A DNA stretch of 16,046 bases, taken from assembly GCA_016929205.1 (NCBI GenBank), contig JAFGJF010000671.1, positions 1 to 16,046 on the forward strand, given 5' to 3'. The DNA is from Anaerolineae bacterium (GTDB lineage: Bacteria; Chloroflexota; Anaerolineae; JAFGEY01). Positions within the stretch are counted from its first letter, which is position 1. Every line of letters starts with the position of its first letter. The notes beneath the pieces are model-generated. The model was given only the letters and a program-made list of their open reading frames with translations. It had not been told where the DNA came from and did no database searches. This document shows positions 1 through 7,884 of this stretch, piece after piece. The translations under genes were made by a program, and so were the position numbers.

Positions 1-573
1 CGCATCTGCCGTCCGGCCGACGACGACGCGCAGCAGCAAAATAGCAAACCCAAATACCAGTTCCAGCAAGATCAGGTCAACCAACGACGCCACCGGGTCC
101 AAATGGACCGGGACCACCTCACGCACTTCAAGCACATACAAAACAACGACCGTCACCAAGACGAGCGCACCAAAAGAGACCACGGCCCTGCCGCTCAACA
201 GCAGCCCGGCAATGATGATGATCAGGAAAAACATCGTGCCGGTACTTCCCCGAATGCCGCCTTGATCGGCGCACATCTGCCAGGTTACAAGCGCCCACAA
301 TACGAGACACAAAACGACCGCCGCCAGGCGCACGCGTCCTCGACGGATCAAGACGAGCAGCGCAAACGATGTCAAAGCAAGCACGAGTCCAAAAATGAGG
401 TTGAACTGCCAACGCACCAACGAACTCAGCAAAACCAGCACGGTGCCGACAAGCGAAAAACAAGCCATCGCGATCAGGATCGTGTTTAGCAGCCCTGCGC
501 TGCTGGTTTTCTGTTCATCGCCGTCAAAAACTGGAGGCGAAAGCCACCGCAAAAGTCGTTCGAACATAGTCAT
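1..573 (-). CDS. Membrane GAF-sensor family protein, N-terminal part (runs off left edge)
   Basis: The 191 residues inside the window form about six hydrophobic helices (roughly residues 28-50, 57-75, 82-99, 112-127, 131-150, 164-186), so this is the membrane input half of a longer protein; the C-terminus lies beyond the left edge. It is clearly paralogous to the N-terminus of the 4439-6187 product: both begin with a short basic/aromatic stretch, then SPPVF, an acidic patch with KT, and LLNT, and both share GRVRLA and IAGLLL further on. By that likeness I infer that a coiled coil and GAF domains follow, but none is visible here. The ATG at 571-573 overlaps the TGA of the upstream receptor (ATGA, 570-573), which implies translational coupling. 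A second ATG two codons in (565-567) is possible. Function beyond membrane-linked sensing is unknown. Confidence 0.8.
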   Translation of the reverse strand, partial: MTMFERLLRWLSPPVFDGDEQKTSSAGLLNTILIAMACFSLVGTVLVLLSSLVRWQFNLIFGLVLALTSFALLVLIRRGRVRLAAVVLCLVLWALVTWQMCADQGGIRGSTGTMFFLIIIIAGLLLSGRAVVSFGALVLVTVVVLYVLEVREVVPVHLDPVASLVDLILLELVFGFAILLLRVVVGRTADA

Positions 574-3353
574 TTCCCTCTACTCTCGGCCACGGTGAGC
601 TTGCTTTCCGTTCCCAGCCGGATCACGACTTCGGAAGCGTTCAACTGCTGTCCCAGGGCCTGAGCGGCAAGCTGCATGATCGACGACATGTCGTCTGCGC
701 CGCGGATCCGGTCAATCGTCTCGCGGGTCAGCCGCTCGCGCGCGGCGCGTTCCTGCGTCTCTTCGATCAGACGCTGGTTCTCGGCCGCCTGGGCCAACTG
801 CTCGCTCAACGCTTCGACCAAGGCAACCTCTTCGGCCGACCACTCCCGGCCCTCAAAGCCCAACGCACCGACCACCCGCCCCGCCTGAACGATGGGCACC
901 ACCAGCTTGGTGCCCTCAACCACCGCCCGCGATAGTGCCCCACCAGCCGGTGTTCCCCCATCGGCATAGGCCTGCGTGAGCTGTTCCAGCTCGCGCAGCG
1001 GTTCGCCACCGAGCGGCGTCATCTTGGAACGTATGCGTTCGTAACCGCTGATCGTCCGGGCGCGCAAATAGCCGGCCCAGACCTGGCCCTGGTAACGCCG
1101 CTGCAGTTGTTCGGCGCGAGCCAAGGAGGCCTGGGTTTCGGCAAAGAGATGGGCATTTTCCACGGCAACCGCCACCTGGTCGGCCATGTTCTGCAAGATG
1201 GTGATATCGGCCTCTTCAAAAGCCGACTCTCGAGCGCTTTGCACGGTCATAGCCCCGATCACGCGCCGGCCGTAACGCAGCGGCAAGGCTAGCTCGGAGC
1301 GCGTCTGGGGAAGCAAGGGATTGTCGAAGCGCACGCTCTGATCCCCCCCGGTTTGCTTGACACCCGGTTGTCCCGTCGCCATACATTGTCCGATCATCGA
1401 CTCACCGCCGATGGGCAGTCGCCAACCTTGCGATAGCATCGTCCGACCGGCCTCGCCCGTTCCAGCCCGAAGGACGGCAAACTCCTCATCCTCGTCAACA
1501 ACAAACAAGCCCACGTAATACAGGCCAAATCGCTCTTGCACCAGATCGACCACCCGAGGCAGCAGCCGCTCAATGTCCAGTTCGGAAGTGGTCACGCGAG
1601 AGACCTCGGCTGCGGCTTCCAGGCCGCGCGTACGTTCAGCCACGCGCCGTTCAAGGCTGCCGATGAGATCGCGCAACTGGACAGTCATACTGTTAAAAGC
1701 CCGGGCCAACGTGCCCATCTCATCCTCACGTCGTACTCTGACAGCAAGCTCATACTTGCCAGCAGCAATCTGCGCCGCCGTCGTCGCAAGATCGACGATA
1801 GGTATGGTGATGTCACGAGCAAACAAGTACGAAGCCGCCACGGCTAAAATCAAAGCACTTATTCCCACACCAACATTGACTAAAACCGTCGCCCGCGCAC
1901 CGGCGGCGACCTCAGCCCGATCTACCTCGGCCAACAACCCTAATTCGAGTTCCGGCAGCCATCGGAAAACGCCGAGAACAGGAACATCGTGATAGTTCGT
2001 GTACTTGGCTCTCCCTTCACTGCGATCTTGGACCGCTCTATCAATTCCTACACTACGAACATAAGCATACTCTTGACCAAAGAGCGACTCGGTCAACAGG
2101 GCATGATTCACTCCCACCAGATACGTCTCCCCGGTAACACCCAAGCCGGCCCGCTCGATCATCATTTCGTTCAACTGCTTGATACTCGCGCGTCCAGCCA
2201 ATACCCCAAGTACGTCACCGTACAAGTCAACAAGCGGACGCACTGCAATCACAGCGGTTTTGCCCAATGAAGGGTAATATCGGGGTGGCTGGACGTATCT
2301 TTCCTGCAATCCGCGCTGGAAATACGCCTCATAGTTATAGATCTTGCCTTCTTGCGCAACATCAGTGGACAGAACGACCTTGCCTTCAAGATCGATGATG
2401 AATAATTCTTCGAATCGTTGTGATCTATCAATCACATTCTGCAAACGCCTTCGTAAGGTGACTTGAGCATCTTGGGGGTTTGAGAGCGGATCCCACAACA
2501 GCACCGTGCGCACCCGCGTCACTTCATAGGCTTCGGTCAAAAGAATATCCAGTTCGAGTTGCAAGTCTTGTACCCAGGTATCGACGGCACTCGCTTTGAG
2601 TGCCACCACAGACTCAAGCTGGCTGAAGGTCCGCTCTTGTGCGTCCCGAGACCCTACCAAGACCGAAGTCGTACTGACTGCACCTACGACTACCAGCACG
2701 ATGATTATGAACACAAAAACCAGGCGATCGCGAATCCTGGTTACGTCCTGATACATACGTATCACTTGAACCAGAAGAGTCAAAACAAGGAAGACGAAAA
2801 CTGTGTAAACAAAAACAGCCAAGAACACATTTCCGGCAAGATCAAAGCGCGCCCAGACCCCAAAACGAACAAACGCCCCGTCGAGCAAGAACACTCCCAC
2901 GGCCGAGAGGGCACCGAGACCCCATCCCCGCCACATCCGGTGACGCGGCCAAACCAATCCCGTCAAAAGGCCGGTCACCATCAACGCGACCAGTGCAAAC
3001 GCCCAAACCGCCCCGCTCAAGAAAGCCATAAAGAACGGCATCAAGAGCACCAATGCGGCGACCTGCAAATTGGCGGCAGCCTCAACATGCCCCGTGTGTA
3101 CCAGCCGGCGCGAACGACCCACGAAAACCCCGCCCACAAGAATCAGTCCGGCTGCGCCAAAAAGCTGCCACGCGCCCTGCCACACGCCGATCGCCACCAG
3201 GACGGTCATCGCCAGCAGAACCAAAACCAGCAGCAGCAGCCCCGCGCTCATAACCTGCCGGCGGCGGCGATCCAGCTCTTGTGCTTCATCTCTGATCATT
3301 GGCTCCTCGACCCTAGACATTGATACGGCTGTTTTTGGAGACATTTCTGTCAT
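570..3353 (-). CDS. Multi-helix Cache-HAMP-GAF receptor without output domain
   Basis: 927 residues. Seven hydrophobic segments lie in the first 233 residues (about 37-58, 62-79, 97-113, 114-135, 146-163, 173-198, 211-233). A Cache-like extracytoplasmic sensor follows (about 234-487, with ELFIIDLEGKVVLST and the YGDVLGVLAGR strand typical of double-Cache domains), then another helix (488-511), HAMP (about 512-562, with Pro518 and DEMGTL), a coiled coil (566-587), GAF-A (592-735), a compact GAF-B (about 800-862) and a C-terminal stub (868-914). It should bind a small ligand outside the membrane and pass a conformational change to the GAF region. No kinase, cyclase, phosphatase or methyl-accepting segment follows, so a partner must carry the output. 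GAF-A contains Cys657 in GESMIGQC, shared with the 10399-12576 receptor. The start has a purine-rich GGGAAGGG upstream; an alternative ATG at residue 19 follows GAGGAG. The Cache region is visibly AT-richer than the GAF region. It lies 49 bases after the NMT1-like lipoprotein gene. Confidence 0.9.
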   Translation of the reverse strand: MTEMSPKTAVSMSRVEEPMIRDEAQELDRRRRQVMSAGLLLLVLVLLAMTVLVAIGVWQGAWQLFGAAGLILVGGVFVGRSRRLVHTGHVEAAANLQVAALVLLMPFFMAFLSGAVWAFALVALMVTGLLTGLVWPRHRMWRGWGLGALSAVGVFLLDGAFVRFGVWARFDLAGNVFLAVFVYTVFVFLVLTLLVQVIRMYQDVTRIRDRLVFVFIIIVLVVVGAVSTTSVLVGSRDAQERTFSQLESVVALKASAVDTWVQDLQLELDILLTEAYEVTRVRTVLLWDPLSNPQDAQVTLRRRLQNVIDRSQRFEELFIIDLEGKVVLSTDVAQEGKIYNYEAYFQRGLQERYVQPPRYYPSLGKTAVIAVRPLVDLYGDVLGVLAGRASIKQLNEMMIERAGLGVTGETYLVGVNHALLTESLFGQEYAYVRSVGIDRAVQDRSEGRAKYTNYHDVPVLGVFRWLPELELGLLAEVDRAEVAAGARATVLVNVGVGISALILAVAASYLFARDITIPIVDLATTAAQIAAGKYELAVRVRREDEMGTLARAFNSMTVQLRDLIGSLERRVAERTRGLEAAAEVSRVTTSELDIERLLPRVVDLVQERFGLYYVGLFVVDEDEEFAVLRAGTGEAGRTMLSQGWRLPIGGESMIGQCMATGQPGVKQTGGDQSVRFDNPLLPQTRSELALPLRYGRRVIGAMTVQSARESAFEEADITILQNMADQVAVAVENAHLFAETQASLARAEQLQRRYQGQVWAGYLRARTISGYERIRSKMTPLGGEPLRELEQLTQAYADGGTPAGGALSRAVVEGTKLVVPIVQAGRVVGALGFEGREWSAEEVALVEALSEQLAQAAENQRLIEETQERAARERLTRETIDRIRGADDMSSIMQLAAQALGQQLNASEVVIRLGTESKLTVAESRGK

Positions 3354-3402
3354 TGCTGCCCTTCCCTTCTTGCGTCGGGATTAAGTGCCAAAGAAAACAC
3401 CG

Positions 3403-4446
3403 CTATTTGGCCTTTTCGACAAACTGGTTGGTGTACAGTGCGTTCAAGTCGATGGGAGAGGAAACAAAACCCTGCTCCAACAAAATGTCCAACGTGCTTT
3501 GCCAAACTCCGGCATCCATCGTGCCAATCGGCGCATCGCCGGTATCAATCAGCGGGATTTCATCGTACATAGACGCCTTCTGAAAAGCCAGGTCTAACGA
3601 ATCATCGTACTTGAACGCCAGTTCCGCCATCTCGTCAGGATGCTCGATCGCATACTGATAGCCTTTGAGTGTGGCCCGCACAAAGCGCTCTACCAGCTGC
3701 GGCTTTTCGCTGATCAAGTTGTCGGTGGCAAACAGAACATTTGCATACATCAACACACCATAATCTTGCGGAAAGATCAAGTTGACATCTGTCCCTTGCA
3801 ATCGGGCGCCAATCGGTTCGTTGGTCGAAAAGCCGTTATAGACATCCATGGCTCCCGAAGTCAATGAACCGACACTATAGTCCTCGATCACAACAAATTC
3901 TATCTCGCTCGGATCCAGGTCCAGTTGATTCAGCATTGCCAACAACTGAATGTCATTCGTATTATCCTTGGCCGGCGAAATGAGACCGACTCGTTTTCCG
4001 ATCATATCTTGAGGTGTCCTTATATTCGACGTTGCCAATGACATCAAGACGACCGGACTTTTGCGAAAAATCGTAGCAACGGCCTGGAGTGACGCACCCC
4101 CGGCCCGCGCAATCATCAAAGATTCTCCACCTGTTATACCCAGATCAGCTTGGCCTGCGGCTACCTCGTTCGTGGGTATCACATCGAACCCACCAGGCAC
4201 CAGTTCGACCGACAGGTCTTCCTGTACATAGTATCCTTGCTGGACGGCTGCATAGAACCCGGCAAACTCGACTGAATGAAACCAACTGAGTTGGACTCGA
4301 ACCTGATCGGGTCCTGGCGCCGGCTTACATGCAGCAAGAGCTGCCACGACCACCAACAGGATCACTAACAACATTCGATATGCGGATCCGGCGAACAGAC
4401 TGCGTCTACAGCATTCGAAAACCATTTGCTCTTGGCCTTTAGCCAT
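3403..4446 (-). CDS. NMT1/THI5-like solute-binding lipoprotein
   Basis: 347 residues. An extended N-region is followed by a hydrophobic stretch (about 25-39) and the lipobox LAAC with Cys40, so it should be a lipid-anchored extracytoplasmic protein. The mature part opens with the signature of the NMT1/THI5-like binding-protein fold (residues 51-86: QLSWFHSVEFAGFY, then QQGYY and LVPGG), followed by GQADLGITGGESLMIARA and a late segment with YQYAIEHPDEMAELA. Family members bind pyrimidines, riboflavin, sulfonates and other small solutes; the ligand here cannot be read from sequence. No permease or ATPase gene is adjacent. The next gene is a Cache-HAMP-GAF receptor, so a role as ligand presenter for sensors is more likely than plain import (inference). 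The start overlaps the end of the upstream gene by 8 bases and has a strong AAGGAGG six bases upstream. Confidence 0.88.
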   Translation of the reverse strand: MAKGQEQMVFECCRRSLFAGSAYRMLLVILLVVVAALAACKPAPGPDQVRVQLSWFHSVEFAGFYAAVQQGYYVQEDLSVELVPGGFDVIPTNEVAAGQADLGITGGESLMIARAGGASLQAVATIFRKSPVVLMSLATSNIRTPQDMIGKRVGLISPAKDNTNDIQLLAMLNQLDLDPSEIEFVVIEDYSVGSLTSGAMDVYNGFSTNEPIGARLQGTDVNLIFPQDYGVLMYANVLFATDNLISEKPQLVERFVRATLKGYQYAIEHPDEMAELAFKYDDSLDLAFQKASMYDEIPLIDTGDAPIGTMDAGVWQSTLDILLEQGFVSSPIDLNALYTNQFVEKAK

Positions 4447-6187
4447 TTTGTTCCTCCTTGTCTAGACTTGGTTCAGAACCTGCCACTTGCGGAGCTGCCC
4501 ACTGCACAAAAGCACGCGATGCACCTAACGCCGTCGCCATCTCTTGCACAGCGGTCTGCATTAACTCATCCCAATTGATGGAGGCGCGCATACGGTCGGC
4601 GATCTCGCGCGTCAACTGCTCGCGCGCTGCGCGGCCTTGTGTCTCCCGGAACAGGCGCGCCCCCTCGAGAGCGACGTTCAACTGCTCGGCCATCGCCTCC
4701 CACAGCGCGATCTCGTCGGCCATCCACGGCGTGCCGTCCGGTTTGCGCCCGTCGACCACACCGATCACCTGGTCGCGCACCGTAATCGGCACCGACAGGG
4801 CATCCCGGCTTCCTTCGCGCGCCGTAGTCTGGCCGTTGCTGAACGCCTGTTCCATCTGTGGCTCCCACAGATCGCCGGCCGGACCCACGCCCTGGGCATC
4901 ACTGACGTATCCCAGATCCGGCTGAGCGTGGAGCAGCGATCGCCACGCCTCCCGGCTCATCTCTCCCAAGGCGCGGCGCTCCGCTTCCATGCTCTCTTGC
5001 ACCCGGCGAAAGAGACGGACACTGTTGATTGCCGTCGCCAATTGGTCGGTTACGGCCTGCAACACACCGACATCTTCCTCGCTGAACGCTCCCGGCTCGG
5101 TACTCTGCACATCCAACACGCCGATGATCTCGTTCCGTGCACGTAATGGCAAGGCCATCTCGGAGCGCGTGCCGGGTAGATCCGGGTTGTTGAAAAAGAC
5201 AACGTCTTGACCTACATCCAGTGCGATACGATAGTGACCATGGGCAGCGACGTAACCCACAACCCCTTCTTCTCCCACCCTCAAACGATGCCCACGCGCC
5301 AACATCTGTCGTCCGCCCACGCTGGAAGCAGCGCGCAATTCGGCCCATTCGCCGCTGGCATCCAACAAAAAGAGGCCGGTATGGTAAAAACCAAACTGCT
5401 CGCTGATCAGGTCTGCCGTACGGGAAAAAAGCTGCTCCGGATCGTCCACCACCGACGCGACCTCCCGAGCAATGGTCGTTGTCGCACCCAGGTAGCTAGT
5501 GCGGCGCGCCAGATCTCGTGTGCGTTCCTGCACCAGGTTCTCCAGTTGACCGTGCTGTGTTTCCAATTCGGCCGCATAACCTTGAGCGCGCGCCAGCGCG
5601 GCATTGATGCTGCGCGTCGCCAGGTTCAACGTCGCCGCCCCCACAACGAAACTCGCCACCAATGTCCCCCATGCAGTGGCAGGCGTATTAGCCCCGGCAG
5701 GTTCGAACAAGAGGCCGCTGACTTCAGCGTAGAGCATGGCCAATCCGGCCAGGGCACTCAATCCGGCAAAGGCAAACCCGGCACGACCGCCCAAAAGCAG
5801 GCCGGCAATCATAACGACCACCAGGTAAATACCAAAGCCCGGGGTGCGCACCCCGCCACTGGCAGCGGTTACAAGCGTAACAATGATCCACAGTGTCAAT
5901 GAGAACAGGACACTGGCAAGTCGAACGCGGCCACTCCGCATCAAAAATCGCGATCCCAACACTGACAAAACCAACGCGCCTTCAACTATCAGGAGGACCA
6001 CTATACCGGACGTTTCGACCAACGTGAGTGAAAAGAGGCTAAATACCACCGCCAGCACCAACACGGTCAACAAGACAGTATTGAGCAGACTGGCCACGCG
6101 TGTCTTGTCTTCATCATCTTTAAAAACAGGGGGCGAAAAAAAGCGTTTCACCCGTTCCCACCTACTCATCCCTTGGATGGACATCAT
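4439..6187 (-). CDS. Six-helix membrane protein with tandem GAF domains, no output domain
   Basis: 582 residues. N-terminal SPPVF motif (18-22), six hydrophobic helices (about 33-54, 60-78, 88-108, 118-134, 137-155, 172-190), coiled coil (about 195-232, ending in QERTRDLARRT), GAF-A (about 245-393, with FGFYHTGLFLLD, NNPDLPGTRSEMALPLR and IIGVLDVQST), linker with EAWRSLLHAQPDLG, compact GAF-B (about 438-515, with VRDQVIGVVDGRKPDG) and a C-terminal stub resembling the first helix and strand of a further GAF domain (520-563). It lacks histidine-kinase, GGDEF and PP2C motifs. The likely role is sensing through the membrane bundle or the GAF pocket and signalling through protein contacts (inference). 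The ATG overlaps the TGA of the upstream gene (ATGA, 6184-6187) with GGAGGAGGG before it. The seventh codon is also ATG and would align with the start of the left-edge paralog, but its ribosome site is poor. Confidence 0.9.
   Translation of the reverse strand: MMSIQGMSRWERVKRFFSPPVFKDDEDKTRVASLLNTVLLTVLVLAVVFSLFSLTLVETSGIVVLLIVEGALVLSVLGSRFLMRSGRVRLASVLFSLTLWIIVTLVTAASGGVRTPGFGIYLVVVMIAGLLLGGRAGFAFAGLSALAGLAMLYAEVSGLLFEPAGANTPATAWGTLVASFVVGAATLNLATRSINAALARAQGYAAELETQHGQLENLVQERTRDLARRTSYLGATTTIAREVASVVDDPEQLFSRTADLISEQFGFYHTGLFLLDASGEWAELRAASSVGGRQMLARGHRLRVGEEGVVGYVAAHGHYRIALDVGQDVVFFNNPDLPGTRSEMALPLRARNEIIGVLDVQSTEPGAFSEEDVGVLQAVTDQLATAINSVRLFRRVQESMEAERRALGEMSREAWRSLLHAQPDLGYVSDAQGVGPAGDLWEPQMEQAFSNGQTTAREGSRDALSVPITVRDQVIGVVDGRKPDGTPWMADEIALWEAMAEQLNVALEGARLFRETQGRAAREQLTREIADRMRASINWDELMQTAVQEMATALGASRAFVQWAAPQVAGSEPSLDKEEQNG
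4453..4459 (-). promoter_or_regulatory. Strong ribosome binding site of the NMT1-like lipoprotein gene
   Basis: On the minus strand AAGGAGG lies six bases before the ATG at 4444-4446, inside the last codons of the upstream GAF-protein gene. It fixes the start of the lipoprotein despite the 8-base gene overlap. Confidence 0.75.
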
Positions 6188-7884
6188 CCGCGCCCTCCTC
6201 CTGCGGCATCGCCGTCCCGGCTGTCGCCGACCCGATCGGCGTCTGCCAGCTGGACGACGACGCGATCCAGCCCCAGAGCCTGCCGCATCTCGACCGCTGC
6301 GGTCTGCAGCACGCTCTCCAGGTCGAGCGTCTCGCGCACGCGCCCCGCCACCTGGCCGAGCATCTGCTCGCGGGCGGCGTTGCGCTGAGTTTCCCGGTAA
6401 AGCTGTGCCCGCTCCACAGCAGAACCCAGCTGTGCGATCAGCGCTTCTAGTATTGACACTTGCTCTTCGGTCCAGTCTCCCCTATCCGGTAATTTGCGTC
6501 CCTCGATAACCCCAACGACTCGACCACCAACTTGAATTGGCATCGCCAGCACTGTTGCGGCTTCCTCATCTCGTTCACCGCGAACCACCTTTACAGTACG
6601 TATCGCTGTCTCCATCTCTGGATACCATAGCTCCCCGATCGACGTCGTACCTTGCCCCGTGCTTATCGCCCCCAGATTGGGTTCTGTACGAAGTAGTTCT
6701 TGCCAATTCTCCAACCTCATCGCACCGTACGCCCGACGCTCCGACTCTAGACTTTCCTCTACGCGTTGGAAAAGACGCGCATTGTTGATCGCAACCGCCA
6801 CCTGATCAACCAGCGATTGGAGCACACTTATATCTTGATCACTAAAGGCTTCAGGCTCAACACTGTGTACATCTAGTACGCCAATGATCTCATCACGCGC
6901 CCGCAAACAAATCGCCAACTCGGAGCGTGTACCCGGCAGATCGGGATTGTCGAAAAAAACCGCATGCTCGCCCACATCCAAGGCAATCCGGAACCCGCCA
7001 CGACTGGCTACATAACCGACAATCCCGGCGGTGGCGTCCGACTGCATCTCTCCAACCCGCAAACGATAGCCACGCGCCAGCATTTTCTGCCCCATCTCAC
7101 CGGAAGCAGCCCGTAATTCAGCCCATTGGCCAGTTGAATCCAACAGAAACAACCCCGTATGGTAAAACCCAAACTCTCTGCTGATCGAATTCACCACCCG
7201 TGCGATCAGAACATCCTGTTCCAACAAAGACGCTGCATCTTGGGCAATCAACGCCGTTGCCTCCAGGTAACGTGCGCGCTGTGCCAGATCACGAGCCTGA
7301 ACCTGTAGCTTGTCGCTGTTTTCCAGCAATGCCTGGTTGCTTTTGGCCAGCGCCTGAGCGCTTTCACGGGCGTTCTCAAGCGCGCGCTCGATACTTGAGC
7401 TGGAAAACCAGGACAACAAGCCAAGAACGCCGAGAATAAGCGATAATTCTATGGGTGGAAGCGGTTCACCCCGCAGTGAACGCGTCACATAGATCATGAT
7501 GATTTCCAAAATGGCCGTGGGTATAGCAACCCAGGAAGGCACGATTAACGGAGCCATTGCCACCGGCAAAGCAATCGCCGGGAGCAACGCGCTGTCGGGC
7601 GAAAGGATGAAAGCCGGAACGCAAGCTGTAAAAGCCAGAAACGCATATGGAGGCCAACGATACCCCTGGCGTACAAGCCAAAAGAATAGGACGAATGCAA
7701 ACAAAAGTATCGACTCTTGAACCAAGAATTCATAGACGGGTGCAGGATCAAAAAGGCCCATCACAATGAGCAGCAAATCCAAGGCAACGAGAACCAAGAG
7801 AATGGAGCAAAGCATTTTGCCTCTTTGAACAGCCATTTCGTCATCTGAATGAACGTCAAGCAACCAATCTAGAATGTTTCTCAC
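6184..7884 (-). CDS. Membrane protein with tandem GAF domains, coupled to the diterpene cyclase gene
   Basis: 566 residues. About six hydrophobic segments (24-45, 54-72, 79-95, 98-117, 118-134, 143-160) are unlike those of the 4439-6187 protein in sequence. Then come a long coiled coil (about 164-205), GAF-A (about 215-372, with FGFYHTGLFLLD and FFDNPDLPGTRSEL), the linker ENWQELLRTEPNLG, compact GAF-B (about 418-495) and the common C-terminal stub (503-546), ending in a Gly/Asp-rich tail. GAF-A has two departures from its relatives: an extra segment MQSDA after the RVGE motif (about 279-284), and Ile-Cys (325-326) where relatives have LP before LRAR. There is no output domain. It starts with GTG at 7882-7884, overlapping the TGA of the cyclase gene by four bases (GTGA) with GAGGAGG upstream, so its translation is probably tied to that of the cyclase. 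Confidence 0.88.
   Translation of the reverse strand: MRNILDWLLDVHSDDEMAVQRGKMLCSILLVLVALDLLLIVMGLFDPAPVYEFLVQESILLFAFVLFFWLVRQGYRWPPYAFLAFTACVPAFILSPDSALLPAIALPVAMAPLIVPSWVAIPTAILEIIMIYVTRSLRGEPLPPIELSLILGVLGLLSWFSSSSIERALENARESAQALAKSNQALLENSDKLQVQARDLAQRARYLEATALIAQDAASLLEQDVLIARVVNSISREFGFYHTGLFLLDSTGQWAELRAASGEMGQKMLARGYRLRVGEMQSDATAGIVGYVASRGGFRIALDVGEHAVFFDNPDLPGTRSELAICLRARDEIIGVLDVHSVEPEAFSDQDISVLQSLVDQVAVAINNARLFQRVEESLESERRAYGAMRLENWQELLRTEPNLGAISTGQGTTSIGELWYPEMETAIRTVKVVRGERDEEAATVLAMPIQVGGRVVGVIEGRKLPDRGDWTEEQVSILEALIAQLGSAVERAQLYRETQRNAAREQMLGQVAGRVRETLDLESVLQTAAVEMRQALGLDRVVVQLADADRVGDSRDGDAAGGGRG
6194..6201 (-). promoter_or_regulatory. Ribosome binding site supporting the start at 6187
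   Basis: The minus strand has a run of GGAGG repeats about six bases before the ATG at 6185-6187. This favours that start over the in-frame ATG six codons later. Confidence 0.6.

Noticed and set aside
2559..3323. Long open frames on the plus strand, for example here, at 5207-5902, 10552-11475 and 14276-15199
   Set aside because: They lie antisense to well-supported genes, their translations are low-complexity and rich in Gln, His, Arg and Pro, and they show no domain. They are by-products of GC-rich coding on the other strand.
3403..4446. Thiamine-pyrimidine biosynthesis or uptake role for the NMT1-like protein
   Set aside because: No thiamine transporter genes, no TPP riboswitch-like sequence and no CCCFC motif are present. 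Only the fold family can be claimed.
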